From NCBI GenBank assembly GCA_016202915.1, contig JACQNT010000223.1:1-6020 (forward strand): a DNA stretch of 6,020 bases. The letters are read 5' to 3'. The stretch is from Acidobacteriota bacterium. Lineage in GTDB: Bacteria > Acidobacteriota > Polarisedimenticolia > Gp22-AA2. This document shows, one piece after another, positions 1 through 5,781 of this stretch. The translations under genes were made by a program, and so were the position numbers. Within the stretch, counting starts at the first letter, position 1. Each line of letters starts with the position of its first letter. The notes under the pieces are model-generated. The model was not told where the DNA came from, did no database searches, and saw nothing but the letters and a program-made list of their open reading frames with translations.

Positions 1-1
1 C

Positions 2-2830
2 TGGCCCGACGTGGACCGCCTCAAGATCCAGACGCGCGGGCTGGAGGGCGCCTCCCTGGGCGACGCCCATTTCGTCATGGCCAACGTCCCGGTGGACGGC
101 CGGCGGCTCAACGACCTCTTCGACGAGGTCCTCCCCGAAAACGTCCTGGTGACCCTCTTCCAATGGTTCGCGGCTCTCCCCAGCTCCGACCTGGTCACGC
201 TCTGGGCCGGGTATCTCTCCAACCAGCGCGAGAGCATCGCATTCGACGATGCCGAGCTGACCTTCGACGTGGGGACGATCCTGGACCGGTACGACCGGAC
301 GCTCGGGGATCCCCTGACCTCGGACGAGTTCCCCAGCGCGGATCCTGACGACCTGGGCCGGATCCAGCCGGAGATCTGGGGGGCCCCCAGCGACGTCACC
401 TGCCTGGCCATCGACGCCGGCGCCATGAGTCCGCTGCGCGAGGCCCTGGCCGAGAGCGGCGGGCCGGTGAAGGTCTCGGACGCCTCGCGCTTCACGGATT
501 TCCCGCTGCGGATCCAGGTGGAGGACGAATGGATCGACGTGAGCGGCAAGAGCGGCGACGACCTGACCGTTTCCGGGCGGGGCGCCGTCGGGACTGTCGC
601 CCTAGCGCACGACGTGGGGATGCAATGCTGGGAGCTGCGCAGCCAGTACGACTACCTGGTGGCCCGGCGGCCGGTGCAGGCGATCACCGCGGTCCGGGTG
701 GACGACGTCCTCCAGCCGGCCGATGGGAGCGTCTACGACGCGTATCCCTCTGGCCACCCCGACTATTTCGGGCGGCCCATCATCCGTTTCAAGGTGAAGC
801 CGATCTTCCGGAAGGCCACCAACATCGTCGTCAGCCAGGAGCATTCCCACGCGACGGCCGTGGACCAGCAGCCCGAGGTGGCGGCCAGCGTCACCCAGCA
901 GCCGGGATTCGGCACCGACCAGGGCAGCCACGCCCACGGCATCACGCCCCCGCTCTATGCCGTGGACCAGCTCGCGGAGGATATCTGGCCGCTGTCCATC
1001 CAGCAGGGCGGCCGCGTGTGGTCGTTCCCCCAGGTCTCCACGGCCATCCAGACGGTCTATACGTTCGAGCGCGCGGCGTCCATGGTCGTGCCCGCGGGCG
1101 GCTCCATCCAGTACAACGCCGGCGGCGCCACGCAGATCTGGCTCTACCCCAACGGCCCGCCGGTCACCTGGCAGGCGGTGGTCAATGGCGACAGTGATCC
1201 CCACGCCAGCATCTACGCGCAGGGCAACTGGGTGCTGACCCTCCTCAAGGTCAGCCGCAGCGTCCAATACCAGCAGGCCATCGCGCCCTCGCCGGCGGCG
1301 GGCGTGAATACCTCGCGCACGGCCGACGCCCTGGCCGCGGCCGAGCGCACGGTGGACGCCGACGCCTCCACGGCCCGCGTGGGGAACACGGCCCTGGGCG
1401 GCAATAGCACCGCCGAGGTGGTGGTGGGGAGGCGGGTCTCTGCCGACGTGCAGGGGGTCCCGGACGACGGCAGCGGGACCTATACGGGGACGCCGAATGC
1501 CCTCATCCAGCGGCCCGACCACGTCCGCAAGCATGTGCTGATGGGCCTCGCCGGGATCCCAGTTAGCCTGATCCACGCGGCGAGCTTCGCCGCGGGCGGC
1601 AGCCAGTACGCGAGCTGGGGGTATGCCTTCGACGGCGCCCTCACCGAGCAGATCGCGCTGCGCGACCTCCTCCAGCGGATGGACGTGGAGAGCCGATCGC
1701 TCACGACCTGGGACAGTCAGGTGCGGCTCGCCATCCGGTCCAACCTCGACGGCACGCCCCCGGCCAAGACCATTTCGGCGTCCACCATGCGCCCGGATAC
1801 CTTCGGGCCGGGCCGCCCCCTCCGGATCATCCGCACGCCGCGCAGCGACGTGGCCAACGCGATCACCGCGCTCTATCGCCGCGACTACCGCGAGCCGCAG
1901 GTGGCCTTCCGGACGCGGCGCGGCGACGACCTGGCGGTCGCCGCGGCACGCGGCTTTCGCGGCTCCATCACGCGGAGCGGCGCGACCTCGATCGCCCTGT
2001 ACGGCGAGCGGCCCCGCCAGGAGCCGCTCCTCCTCCATTTCGTGAGCGGCGAGGCCATGGCCGCCCACGTGGCGGATTTCTGGCTGGCCCAGTACCAGCA
2101 CATCCGCGAGCGGGTGCAATTCGAGGCCTACCTCACCGAGCTGGAGATCGAGCCGGGCGACGTCGTGGCCGTCAATTATCCCGGCCTGGCCAACCTGGGC
2201 GACAACGCCGGGGAGATCACCGAGGCCGATCCGCAGCCCGCGGAGGACGGCAAGCCCGACGGCATCCGGCTCGAGATCCTGATGTTCTACCGGCAGATCT
2301 TCCGCGCGCGCCTGGCGGAGGCCACGCGGATCCTGGAGGCGCTGACCGGCAGCATCACCCTGACCCACGACGGCCAGGAGATCACGGCCATCCTGGAGGC
2401 GCTGGACGTGCGGCCGACGGTGAGCCTGGCCGAGAGCAGCACGATCAGCGAGGCGCTCGCCCTCCTGGCCCACTATGCCCCGGCCCTCACCGAGGCCACG
2501 GCGGTGGCCGAGGATCTGATCGCCCGGGTGGCCTGGACGCTGTCCGAGGGGACCCTCGTCAGCGAGGCGGTCGCCCAGCTCCTCCTGAACGAGTTCCGGC
2601 GGCTGGGGGAAGGGTACCTCGGCGTCAACCTCCTGGCCCAGGCGACGGGATCCTGGATCACGTTCTTCACCGACCTCCTGGCCGTGGCCGAGGTGCTCAG
2701 CTCACAGTTCACGATGGGCCCTGCGGCCGAGGGCAGCAGCGTGGCCGAGGCCAAGACGGTGACCCTCTGGACCGGCGCCCTGGGCCTCACGGGGCTGGCG
2801 GTCAACGCGCTGGGCGGAGAAGCGTCGTAG
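2..2830 (+). CDS. Phage tail hub / tail-tip protein, 5' end missing, with C-terminal repeat array
   Basis: This is a large structural protein, probably forming the hub or tip of a phage-type tail. The frame is open to the window edge: a GTG lies at 11 but has no ribosome binding site, and the codons before it read WPD, so the true start is probably outside. Numbering residues from that GTG (939 aa), tail-hub-like patterns appear in order: an FPSADP...G stretch at 107-124, RGAVGT...AHDVG at 190-203, a YTGTPNALIQRP segment at 491-502 leading into a conserved-looking FAAGG...YA..GY stretch at 526-538, and a C-terminal hub pattern with FWLAQY at 690 and EPGDVVAV at 714-721. Two HxH motifs (278-280, 307-309) lie in a beta-rich middle region. 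From 768 to 915 there are repeats of about 20 residues with an E-x5-E core. Assignment rests on remembered family patterns, not a search. It is the first visible gene of the tail operon, and stops 84 bp before the next gene. Confidence 0.75.
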   Translation, partial: WPDVDRLKIQTRGLEGASLGDAHFVMANVPVDGRRLNDLFDEVLPENVLVTLFQWFAALPSSDLVTLWAGYLSNQRESIAFDDAELTFDVGTILDRYDRTLGDPLTSDEFPSADPDDLGRIQPEIWGAPSDVTCLAIDAGAMSPLREALAESGGPVKVSDASRFTDFPLRIQVEDEWIDVSGKSGDDLTVSGRGAVGTVALAHDVGMQCWELRSQYDYLVARRPVQAITAVRVDDVLQPADGSVYDAYPSGHPDYFGRPIIRFKVKPIFRKATNIVVSQEHSHATAVDQQPEVAASVTQQPGFGTDQGSHAHGITPPLYAVDQLAEDIWPLSIQQGGRVWSFPQVSTAIQTVYTFERAASMVVPAGGSIQYNAGGATQIWLYPNGPPVTWQAVVNGDSDPHASIYAQGNWVLTLLKVSRSVQYQQAIAPSPAAGVNTSRTADALAAAERTVDADASTARVGNTALGGNSTAEVVVGRRVSADVQGVPDDGSGTYTGTPNALIQRPDHVRKHVLMGLAGIPVSLIHAASFAAGGSQYASWGYAFDGALTEQIALRDLLQRMDVESRSLTTWDSQVRLAIRSNLDGTPPAKTISASTMRPDTFGPGRPLRIIRTPRSDVANAITALYRRDYREPQVAFRTRRGDDLAVAAARGFRGSITRSGATSIALYGERPRQEPLLLHFVSGEAMAAHVADFWLAQYQHIRERVQFEAYLTELEIEPGDVVAVNYPGLANLGDNAGEITEADPQPAEDGKPDGIRLEILMFYRQIFRARLAEATRILEALTGSITLTHDGQEITAILEALDVRPTVSLAESSTISEALALLAHYAPALTEATAVAEDLIARVAWTLSEGTLVSEAVAQLLLNEFRRLGEGYLGVNLLAQATGSWITFFTDLLAVAEVLSSQFTMGPAAEGSSVAEAKTVTLWTGALGLTGLAVNALGGEAS
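2312..2755 (+). repeat. Protein-level tandem repeat, about 20 residues per unit, in the tail hub C-terminus
   Basis: The coded protein repeats a pattern close to L-x-E-x-[ST]-x-[IV]-x-E-A-L. Counting residues from the GTG at 11, the first glutamate of each unit falls at 770, 790, 808, 828 and 846, then a weak copy at 867, a copy with Asp in its place at 888, and a last clear copy at 907. Spacing is therefore 18 to 21 residues. The second glutamate follows six residues later in the clear copies (776, 796, 814, 834, 852, 894, 913). Short beta-prone stretches such as SITLTH, PTVSL and VAWTL precede many of the units. The DNA is diverged between copies, so this is an old amplification, not a recent slippage product. 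A repetitive beta fold is a plausible structure, but that is inference. Confidence 0.75.
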
Positions 2831-2850
2831 AAGAGCGTTCAACCTTCGAT

Positions 2851-2892
2851 GTTCGACGTGCGAGGTTGGACCCCGAACCTCGAACTTCGAAC
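2851..2892. repeat. TTCGA-rich imperfect palindrome in the intergenic gap (REP-like)
   Basis: The left arm at 2851-2867 pairs with the right arm at 2876-2892 at 15 of 17 positions, leaving an 8-nt loop. The TTCGA motif also occurs just upstream (2845-2849). Translated, such DNA gives peptides of the FDVRG / NLELRT type, which I remember as common spurious ORF ends in genomes of uncultured bacteria that carry this kind of dispersed intergenic repeat. It sits between the hub gene stop at 2830 and the ribosome binding site at 2904. There is no T-tract, so it is not a canonical intrinsic terminator. It could stabilise mRNA ends or be an inert dispersed repeat. Confidence 0.6.
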
Positions 2893-2903
2893 ACGAGCCG
2901 AGT

Positions 2904-2908
2904 GGAGG
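2904..2908 (+). promoter_or_regulatory. Ribosome binding site that sets the start at 2915
   Basis: GGAGG lies 6 nt before the ATG at 2915. An in-frame ATG at 2849 is 66 nt further upstream, falls within the TTCGA-rich palindrome region and has no comparable site before it. The start at 2915 is therefore preferred. An overlapping out-of-frame ATG at 2910 runs into TGA after two codons. Confidence 0.75.
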
Positions 2909-2914
2909 CATGGC

Positions 2915-3436
2915 ATGAACGATCCGACCGTTCACCGTCTGGGGGACGACGAGCGCTTCCTCGCGAAGGCGCGGTCCCTCGGCTTCCTCCGGCACCTGGT
3001 GCGCATCAGGAGCCGGACGACCCTGCGCCTGTGGGATCCGGCCACGGGCCGCACGCTGGCGTGGGAGGTCCTCGAGCCCGGCAACCTGGTCGTGACCGCG
3101 GGCCTGGCCCACATCGCGGACCAGATGCTCTCCGCGCCCACGCAGGCCACCATGTCCCACATGGCCATCGGCACCGGGACCACGGCGCCGGCGGCCGGGG
3201 ACGCCGCGCTCGGAACCGAGGCGAACCGGCAGGCGCTGGGCAGCAAGACGCGCAGCGCCTCCAAGGTGACCTATTACCGGAGCTTCGCGGCCGGCCAGGG
3301 CACCGGGGCGATCACCGAGATGGGGATCCTCAACTCCGCCTCGGCGGGCACCCTGCTCTGCCGGCAGACGTTCGCTGCCAAGAACAAGGGCGCCAACGAC
3401 GTCCTGGACATCACGCTGGAGCACACGTACTCGTAA
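2915..3436 (+). CDS. Phage tail fibre / baseplate-type structural protein (173 aa)
   Basis: This looks like a small tail fibre or baseplate component of the virion. From the ATG at 2915 the protein is 173 residues. The first 50 are charged and rich in Arg and Leu. The rest follows a pattern I recognise from phage tail fibre-like proteins: a PGNLVVTAGLAHIADQM segment, then MSHMAIGTGTTAPAAGD, a TEANRQAL segment, an aromatic/beta stretch around VTYYRSF, then GAITEMGILNSASAGTLLCRQTF and a closing VLDITLEHTYS. In that family the IGTGTTAP...GD...L.TE..R and G.I.E.GI.N patterns mark a compact beta domain. No signal peptide or membrane segment is seen, as expected for a virion protein made in the cytoplasm. 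Gaps of 84 and 82 bp separate it from its neighbours, each with a palindrome, but direction and context indicate one transcription unit. The precise place in the tail is not resolved. Confidence 0.7.
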   Translation: MNDPTVHRLGDDERFLAKARSLGFLRHLVRIRSRTTLRLWDPATGRTLAWEVLEPGNLVVTAGLAHIADQMLSAPTQATMSHMAIGTGTTAPAAGDAALGTEANRQALGSKTRSASKVTYYRSFAAGQGTGAITEMGILNSASAGTLLCRQTFAAKNKGANDVLDITLEHTYS

Positions 3437-3452
3437 CCCCCACCCTTCCTGA

Positions 3453-3489
3453 TTCCCTCCCCTCCGCCTCTGGCGGACGGGGGAGGGAA
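3453..3489. repeat. Strong GC hairpin between two tail genes (REP-like)
   Basis: The arm at 3453-3468 pairs with 3472-3489: 6 bp next to a TCT loop, a 2-nt CG bulge on the right, then 10 more bp, for a 16-bp stem. A purine-rich run with a G8 tract (3494-3501) follows, and then the ribosome binding site AGGAG (3508-3512) of the next gene. No T-tract follows on either strand, so this is not a classic terminator. CCCTCCCC/GGGGAGGG palindromes of this kind are often dispersed between genes in high-G+C uncultured bacteria. In mRNA it could limit read-through or protect the upstream message end. Confidence 0.7.
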
Positions 3490-3518
3490 GGGAGGGGGGG
3501 GCGAGTTAGGAGCCACCC

Positions 3519-4895
3519 ATGGCCCAAACTGCCACGCCGACGCTCGGCCTTCTCAAGGCGATCTACCAGGATGTGCGCTGGGACACGTCCTATGAGGAGC
3601 TGTTCGACTGCCTGGACGAGGCCTTGCTCGGCTGGGTCCGCTACGGCTGGCTGAACCTGCCCGCCTCGGGCGCGGCCAATAACCAGTTCCAGATCAACGG
3701 CGACGTCGTCGCCCTCTTCCCCGCCGGGCGCAAGGTGCGCGCCGTTCTCTCCGCATCCCAAGTGATCGTCACGGTCAACGTGGCCACCTACGGGAGCAAC
3801 GTCACCACCGTCACGATCGACGAGACCACGCTCGACGGCACCCTGACCGATGTCTGGGTGAACGCGTTCGCCCTCCTCTACGCCAGCGGGACCACGTTCA
3901 CCGTGGCGGGCGACAAGACGGCCATCTTCCAAGCGGGCCTGGCGCTGAAGGTCCAACTCGCCGCATCTACGGTTTACTGCAAAGTGCAGAGCAGCTCCTA
4001 CAGTTCGCCCAACACGACCGTGACGATCACGGGCGCCACCCTGACCGATCCGATCCGCGTCCTCTGGATCAGCCCGGTGCGCCCTTCCGCGGCCACCGAC
4101 CCGAACCTCCCGAGCGATATCTCGGCCGGGGCCGATCACGGCCAGTGCTTGCTGGAATACGTGAGCGCCACCCAGATAAAGCTCTCCCGGCGGAACGGCA
4201 AGTACCTCCTGGTCAAGACCGGGGGCACTTGGTCCCGCCGCGAGATTCCGAGCGCCGGGATCATATTGGGCAACGGCAGCCTGTCGGCCTCCACGCTGTA
4301 CCGGATATACGTCTACGACGACGGCGGGACGTTGACCCTGGAGGCGTCCACCACTGCGCACGCGACGGACGGCGACACCGGCGTGGAAATCAAGTCCGCT
4401 GATGCCAGCCGGACGTTCGTGGGCGCCATCTACACGAATGCCTCCTCGCAGTTCGGCGATTCGGCCAGCCAGCGGTACGTGCGATCCTGGTTCAATCGAT
4501 CTGGTTGCGCCGGGCACAACTATTTCGCCGCGGACCGCACCACGGCATCGGCGAGCTACGTGGAGCTGAGCAGCTCGGAGCGCGGGGAGGCAGTCATGTT
4601 CGCCGACGAGGCAGTATCGCTCCTCGTCACTGGTCGGGTGACATCCGCGACAGGCGCGAACCCGCAGACCTCCATTGGGATTGATGGGACCACAGCCGAG
4701 GACACGATGTCCTATGCGCCGGGCGGGGGGGGGAACTACAACCTGGGCTGCGGGATCTCCAAGGTGGGATTAAGCGAGGGGCTCCATTACTTCACCATCC
4801 TCGGCCTGGCCGATGGTGCCCAAACCTGCACATGGCGCGGGACCGGCACCGCGGGGGACCGGTGCTCGATCTCGTTCGCCGTGCATAGGCCCTGA
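3519..4895 (+). CDS. Phage tail fibre-like protein with duplicated beta module (458 aa)
   Basis: This is probably the fibre or tip protein that contacts the target cell. The ATG at 3519 has AGGAG 6 nt upstream. The first 50 residues contain a helical-looking, Asp/Glu-rich segment. Two related beta modules follow at about 55-115 and 125-184; each runs F-x-[IV]-x-G-D...F-x-A-G...V...TTVTI...L. The second reads like the known phage fibre module with TFTVAGDKTAIFQAG and SSSYSSPNTTVTI. Residues 258-327 (LYRIYVYDDGGTLTLEAST ... GVEIKSADASRTFVGAI ... SWFNR) match a pattern I recall from other phage fibre/appendage proteins. The C-terminal 130 residues are beta-rich and not recognised, and probably form the variable tip. 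A G9 tract at 4725-4733 encodes Gly403-Gly405. There is no signal peptide or membrane segment. No enzyme motif is seen, so a depolymerase role is not supported. Confidence 0.75.
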   Translation: MAQTATPTLGLLKAIYQDVRWDTSYEELFDCLDEALLGWVRYGWLNLPASGAANNQFQINGDVVALFPAGRKVRAVLSASQVIVTVNVATYGSNVTTVTIDETTLDGTLTDVWVNAFALLYASGTTFTVAGDKTAIFQAGLALKVQLAASTVYCKVQSSSYSSPNTTVTITGATLTDPIRVLWISPVRPSAATDPNLPSDISAGADHGQCLLEYVSATQIKLSRRNGKYLLVKTGGTWSRREIPSAGIILGNGSLSASTLYRIYVYDDGGTLTLEASTTAHATDGDTGVEIKSADASRTFVGAIYTNASSQFGDSASQRYVRSWFNRSGCAGHNYFAADRTTASASYVELSSSERGEAVMFADEAVSLLVTGRVTSATGANPQTSIGIDGTTAEDTMSYAPGGGGNYNLGCGISKVGLSEGLHYFTILGLADGAQTCTWRGTGTAGDRCSISFAVHRP

Positions 4896-4903
4896 CAGAG
4901 GCC

Positions 4904-5374
4904 ATGATTACAAAAATCGGTCCCTCATTTTCGGCGGAGCTTGAGGCCGCCGGCCTGTTTTGGCTGGCCATGGCCTGGGGCGCGGACGGCCAAATCGTAT
5001 TTGGCGAGGCCATGAGCCCAGAGCAACGCGATGCCGCCTTGGCCGTCCTCGCGGCGCACGATCCGACCAAGCCCGCGCCGCCGCCCCGGACACCCCGCGC
5101 CTTCCGCCAGGCGCTCCTGGCGCAGCTCGATGGCGCCGATCGCGGGGCCAAGCTGGCGCGCGCCCAGGACCTGCGCGAGAGGTTTCCAGGGCTCACGGAG
5201 CCATTCCTGATGGCCCTCGCCGGATCCAGCCTCAGCGCCGACGAGGCCGACATTATCGTCGCGATCTGGGCGCGGATCCGCGCCCTGGCCGGCACCCCCG
5301 GCGAGGTCCTGACCGCCGCCGAGATCAGCCGGATCGAGGGGCTGGCCCCGGCCTATCTGATCCGCCTCACGTAG
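4904..5374 (+). CDS. Probable phage tail fibre-associated or accessory protein (156 aa)
   Basis: The function is not established. The ATG lies 8 nt after the fibre gene stop. A weak AGAGG (4897-4901) is only 2 nt from the ATG, so translational coupling to the fibre gene is likely. Residues 15-54 (AAGLFWLAMAWGADGQIVFGE, then MSPEQRDAALAVLAAHDP) resemble the N-terminus of small proteins commonly coded just after phage tail fibres, where a short residue pattern ending in HDP is frequent. A Pro-rich linker follows at 54-64, then a mostly helical region (66-130) with RAFRQALLAQLDG and LSADEADIIVAIWARI, and a short helical tail. There is no membrane segment, signal peptide or Cys. It is the last gene of the tail set in this window. 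A fibre-assembly chaperone or a minor tail protein are both possible; the sequence does not decide. Confidence 0.65.
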   Translation: MITKIGPSFSAELEAAGLFWLAMAWGADGQIVFGEAMSPEQRDAALAVLAAHDPTKPAPPPRTPRAFRQALLAQLDGADRGAKLARAQDLRERFPGLTEPFLMALAGSSLSADEADIIVAIWARIRALAGTPGEVLTAAEISRIEGLAPAYLIRLT

Positions 5375-5378
5375 GATC

Positions 5379-5413
5379 GCCCATCCACGGCCCGTGCACG
5401 GCTCGTGGAGGGC
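5379..5413 (+). terminator. Hairpin just after the last tail gene; possible terminator without T-tract
   Basis: The hairpin begins 4 nt after the stop codon at 5374. GCCC (5379-5382) pairs with GGGC (5410-5413), CCACG (5385-5389) with CGTGG (5404-5408), and the centre CCGTGCACGG (5392-5401) is itself a perfect palindrome. Position and strength fit transcript termination or 3' end protection for the tail operon. It is followed by AGATCTGTACC, not a T-tract, so a Rho-independent mechanism of the usual type is uncertain. Confidence 0.4.
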
Positions 5414-5459
5414 AGATCTGTACCGCCTGCGCCATCGGCCCGGCCATGGCGGCGGGCAA

Positions 5460-5500
5460 CCGGCCAGAGCCACCCGCGGAGAGCGGTGGCCCCTGACCGG
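5460..5500. other. Second composite hairpin after the tail operon
   Basis: CCGG (5460-5463) pairs with CCGG (5497-5500), CAG (5465-5467) with CTG (5493-5495), GCCACC (5469-5474) with GGTGGC (5485-5490), and GC (5476-5477) with GC (5483-5484), closing a 5-nt GGAGA loop. That makes 15 bp with one mismatch, a small internal loop and one bulge. There is no T-tract. It may act with the hairpin at 5379-5413 as a tandem transcription stop, or be part of a structured RNA or repeat. Confidence 0.4.
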
Positions 5501-5720
5501 CGCTCTACAGCCAGCCGGCCCCCCGCCGTGAGGCGCGGCAATCCGGCGTGAATAGCACGTCAGCAGGGCGCAGCTCCCCGCCCCACAATCGGGGCTCCCC
5601 GGGCCGCGCTCTTAGTGTCTGCCCGCGATTTTGTCCAGCTTATTTCCGCACGTTTTCCAAACTATTTCGGCGGGCTACATCGAGGCAGGGGGCCCCCATC
5701 ATGCGGCCGTGCCCATCTTC

Positions 5721-5749
5721 TTGACACGGAAGCCCACCTGCCCTTTAAT
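5721..5749 (+). promoter_or_regulatory. Sigma-70-type promoter for the HtrA-like gene
   Basis: A perfect -35 box TTGACA (5721-5726) is separated by exactly 17 nt from TTTAAT (5744-5749), which differs from the -10 consensus at one position. A start of transcription about 7 nt further on would give a leader of roughly 25 nt containing AAAGG (5771-5775), 6 nt before the ATG at 5782. This is the best promoter match I found in the window and implies that the downstream gene is expressed independently of the tail operon. No sigma-E-type or Cpx-type envelope stress motif was recognised. Confidence 0.75.
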
Positions 5750-5781
5750 GCGGGAAACCCCATTGTGCAGAAAGGTCAGAC

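Larger units (their letters stand above)
5375..5781. other. 407-bp non-coding gap between the tail module and the HtrA-like gene
   Basis: No credible gene, tRNA or CRISPR is seen here on either strand. The first part (5379-5600) is very G+C-rich and holds several hairpins, including a small one with a GTGA loop (stem 5524-5527/5532-5535) and a short CCCCG/CGGGG stem (5576-5580/5590-5594). The next part (about 5625-5670) is distinctly richer in A+T. A perfect GGGGGCCCCC palindrome lies at 5688-5697, and the promoter of the next gene is at 5721-5749. The composition change and the change in gene type make this the likely border between tail module and host chromosome, although no attachment-site repeat can be shown from one side only. 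Confidence 0.6.

Noticed and set aside
602..2473. A 623-codon open frame on the minus strand opposite the tail hub gene
   Set aside because: It lies wholly antisense to a gene with recognisable tail patterns. Its product is rich in Arg, Gly, Ala, His and Asp with no fold-like pattern, as expected for a shadow frame in high-G+C DNA.
2849..2914. Upstream in-frame ATG that would extend the 173-residue protein by 22 residues
   Set aside because: The extension is translated from the TTCGA-rich palindrome and has no ribosome binding site, while GGAGG sits at correct spacing before 2915.
3494..3501. G8 run upstream of the fibre gene as a phase-variable expression switch
   Set aside because: It lies 18-25 nt before the start, outside the ribosome binding site, and no promoter boxes flank it, so a length change has no visible way to alter expression.
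2866..3654. Overlapping plus-strand frame spanning the second tail gene and the next gap
   Set aside because: It has a Pro/Arg/Gly-rich product typical of a frame-shifted shadow, and it crosses the hairpin and the ribosome binding site of the fibre gene.
3411..4517. A 368-codon open frame on the minus strand opposite the fibre gene
   Set aside because: It is low-complexity Gly/Arg/Val/Asp-rich and antisense to the fibre gene, whose beta module is recognisable. Its C-terminal end is translated from the intergenic hairpin.
4925..5473. Minus-strand open frames opposite the 156-residue gene
   Set aside because: They are antisense to a gene that is coupled to the fibre gene and has a phage-like N-terminus; the products show no recognisable pattern.
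5446..5496. Short plus-strand ORF (16 codons) in the gap after the tail genes
   Set aside because: It has no ribosome binding site, overlaps the hairpin at 5460-5500, and the product is too short and Pro/Gly-rich to support.
5375..5781. Possible tRNA or CRISPR in the non-coding gap
   Set aside because: No cloverleaf with a TTCRA-type T-loop arm and no regularly spaced direct repeats were found by eye.
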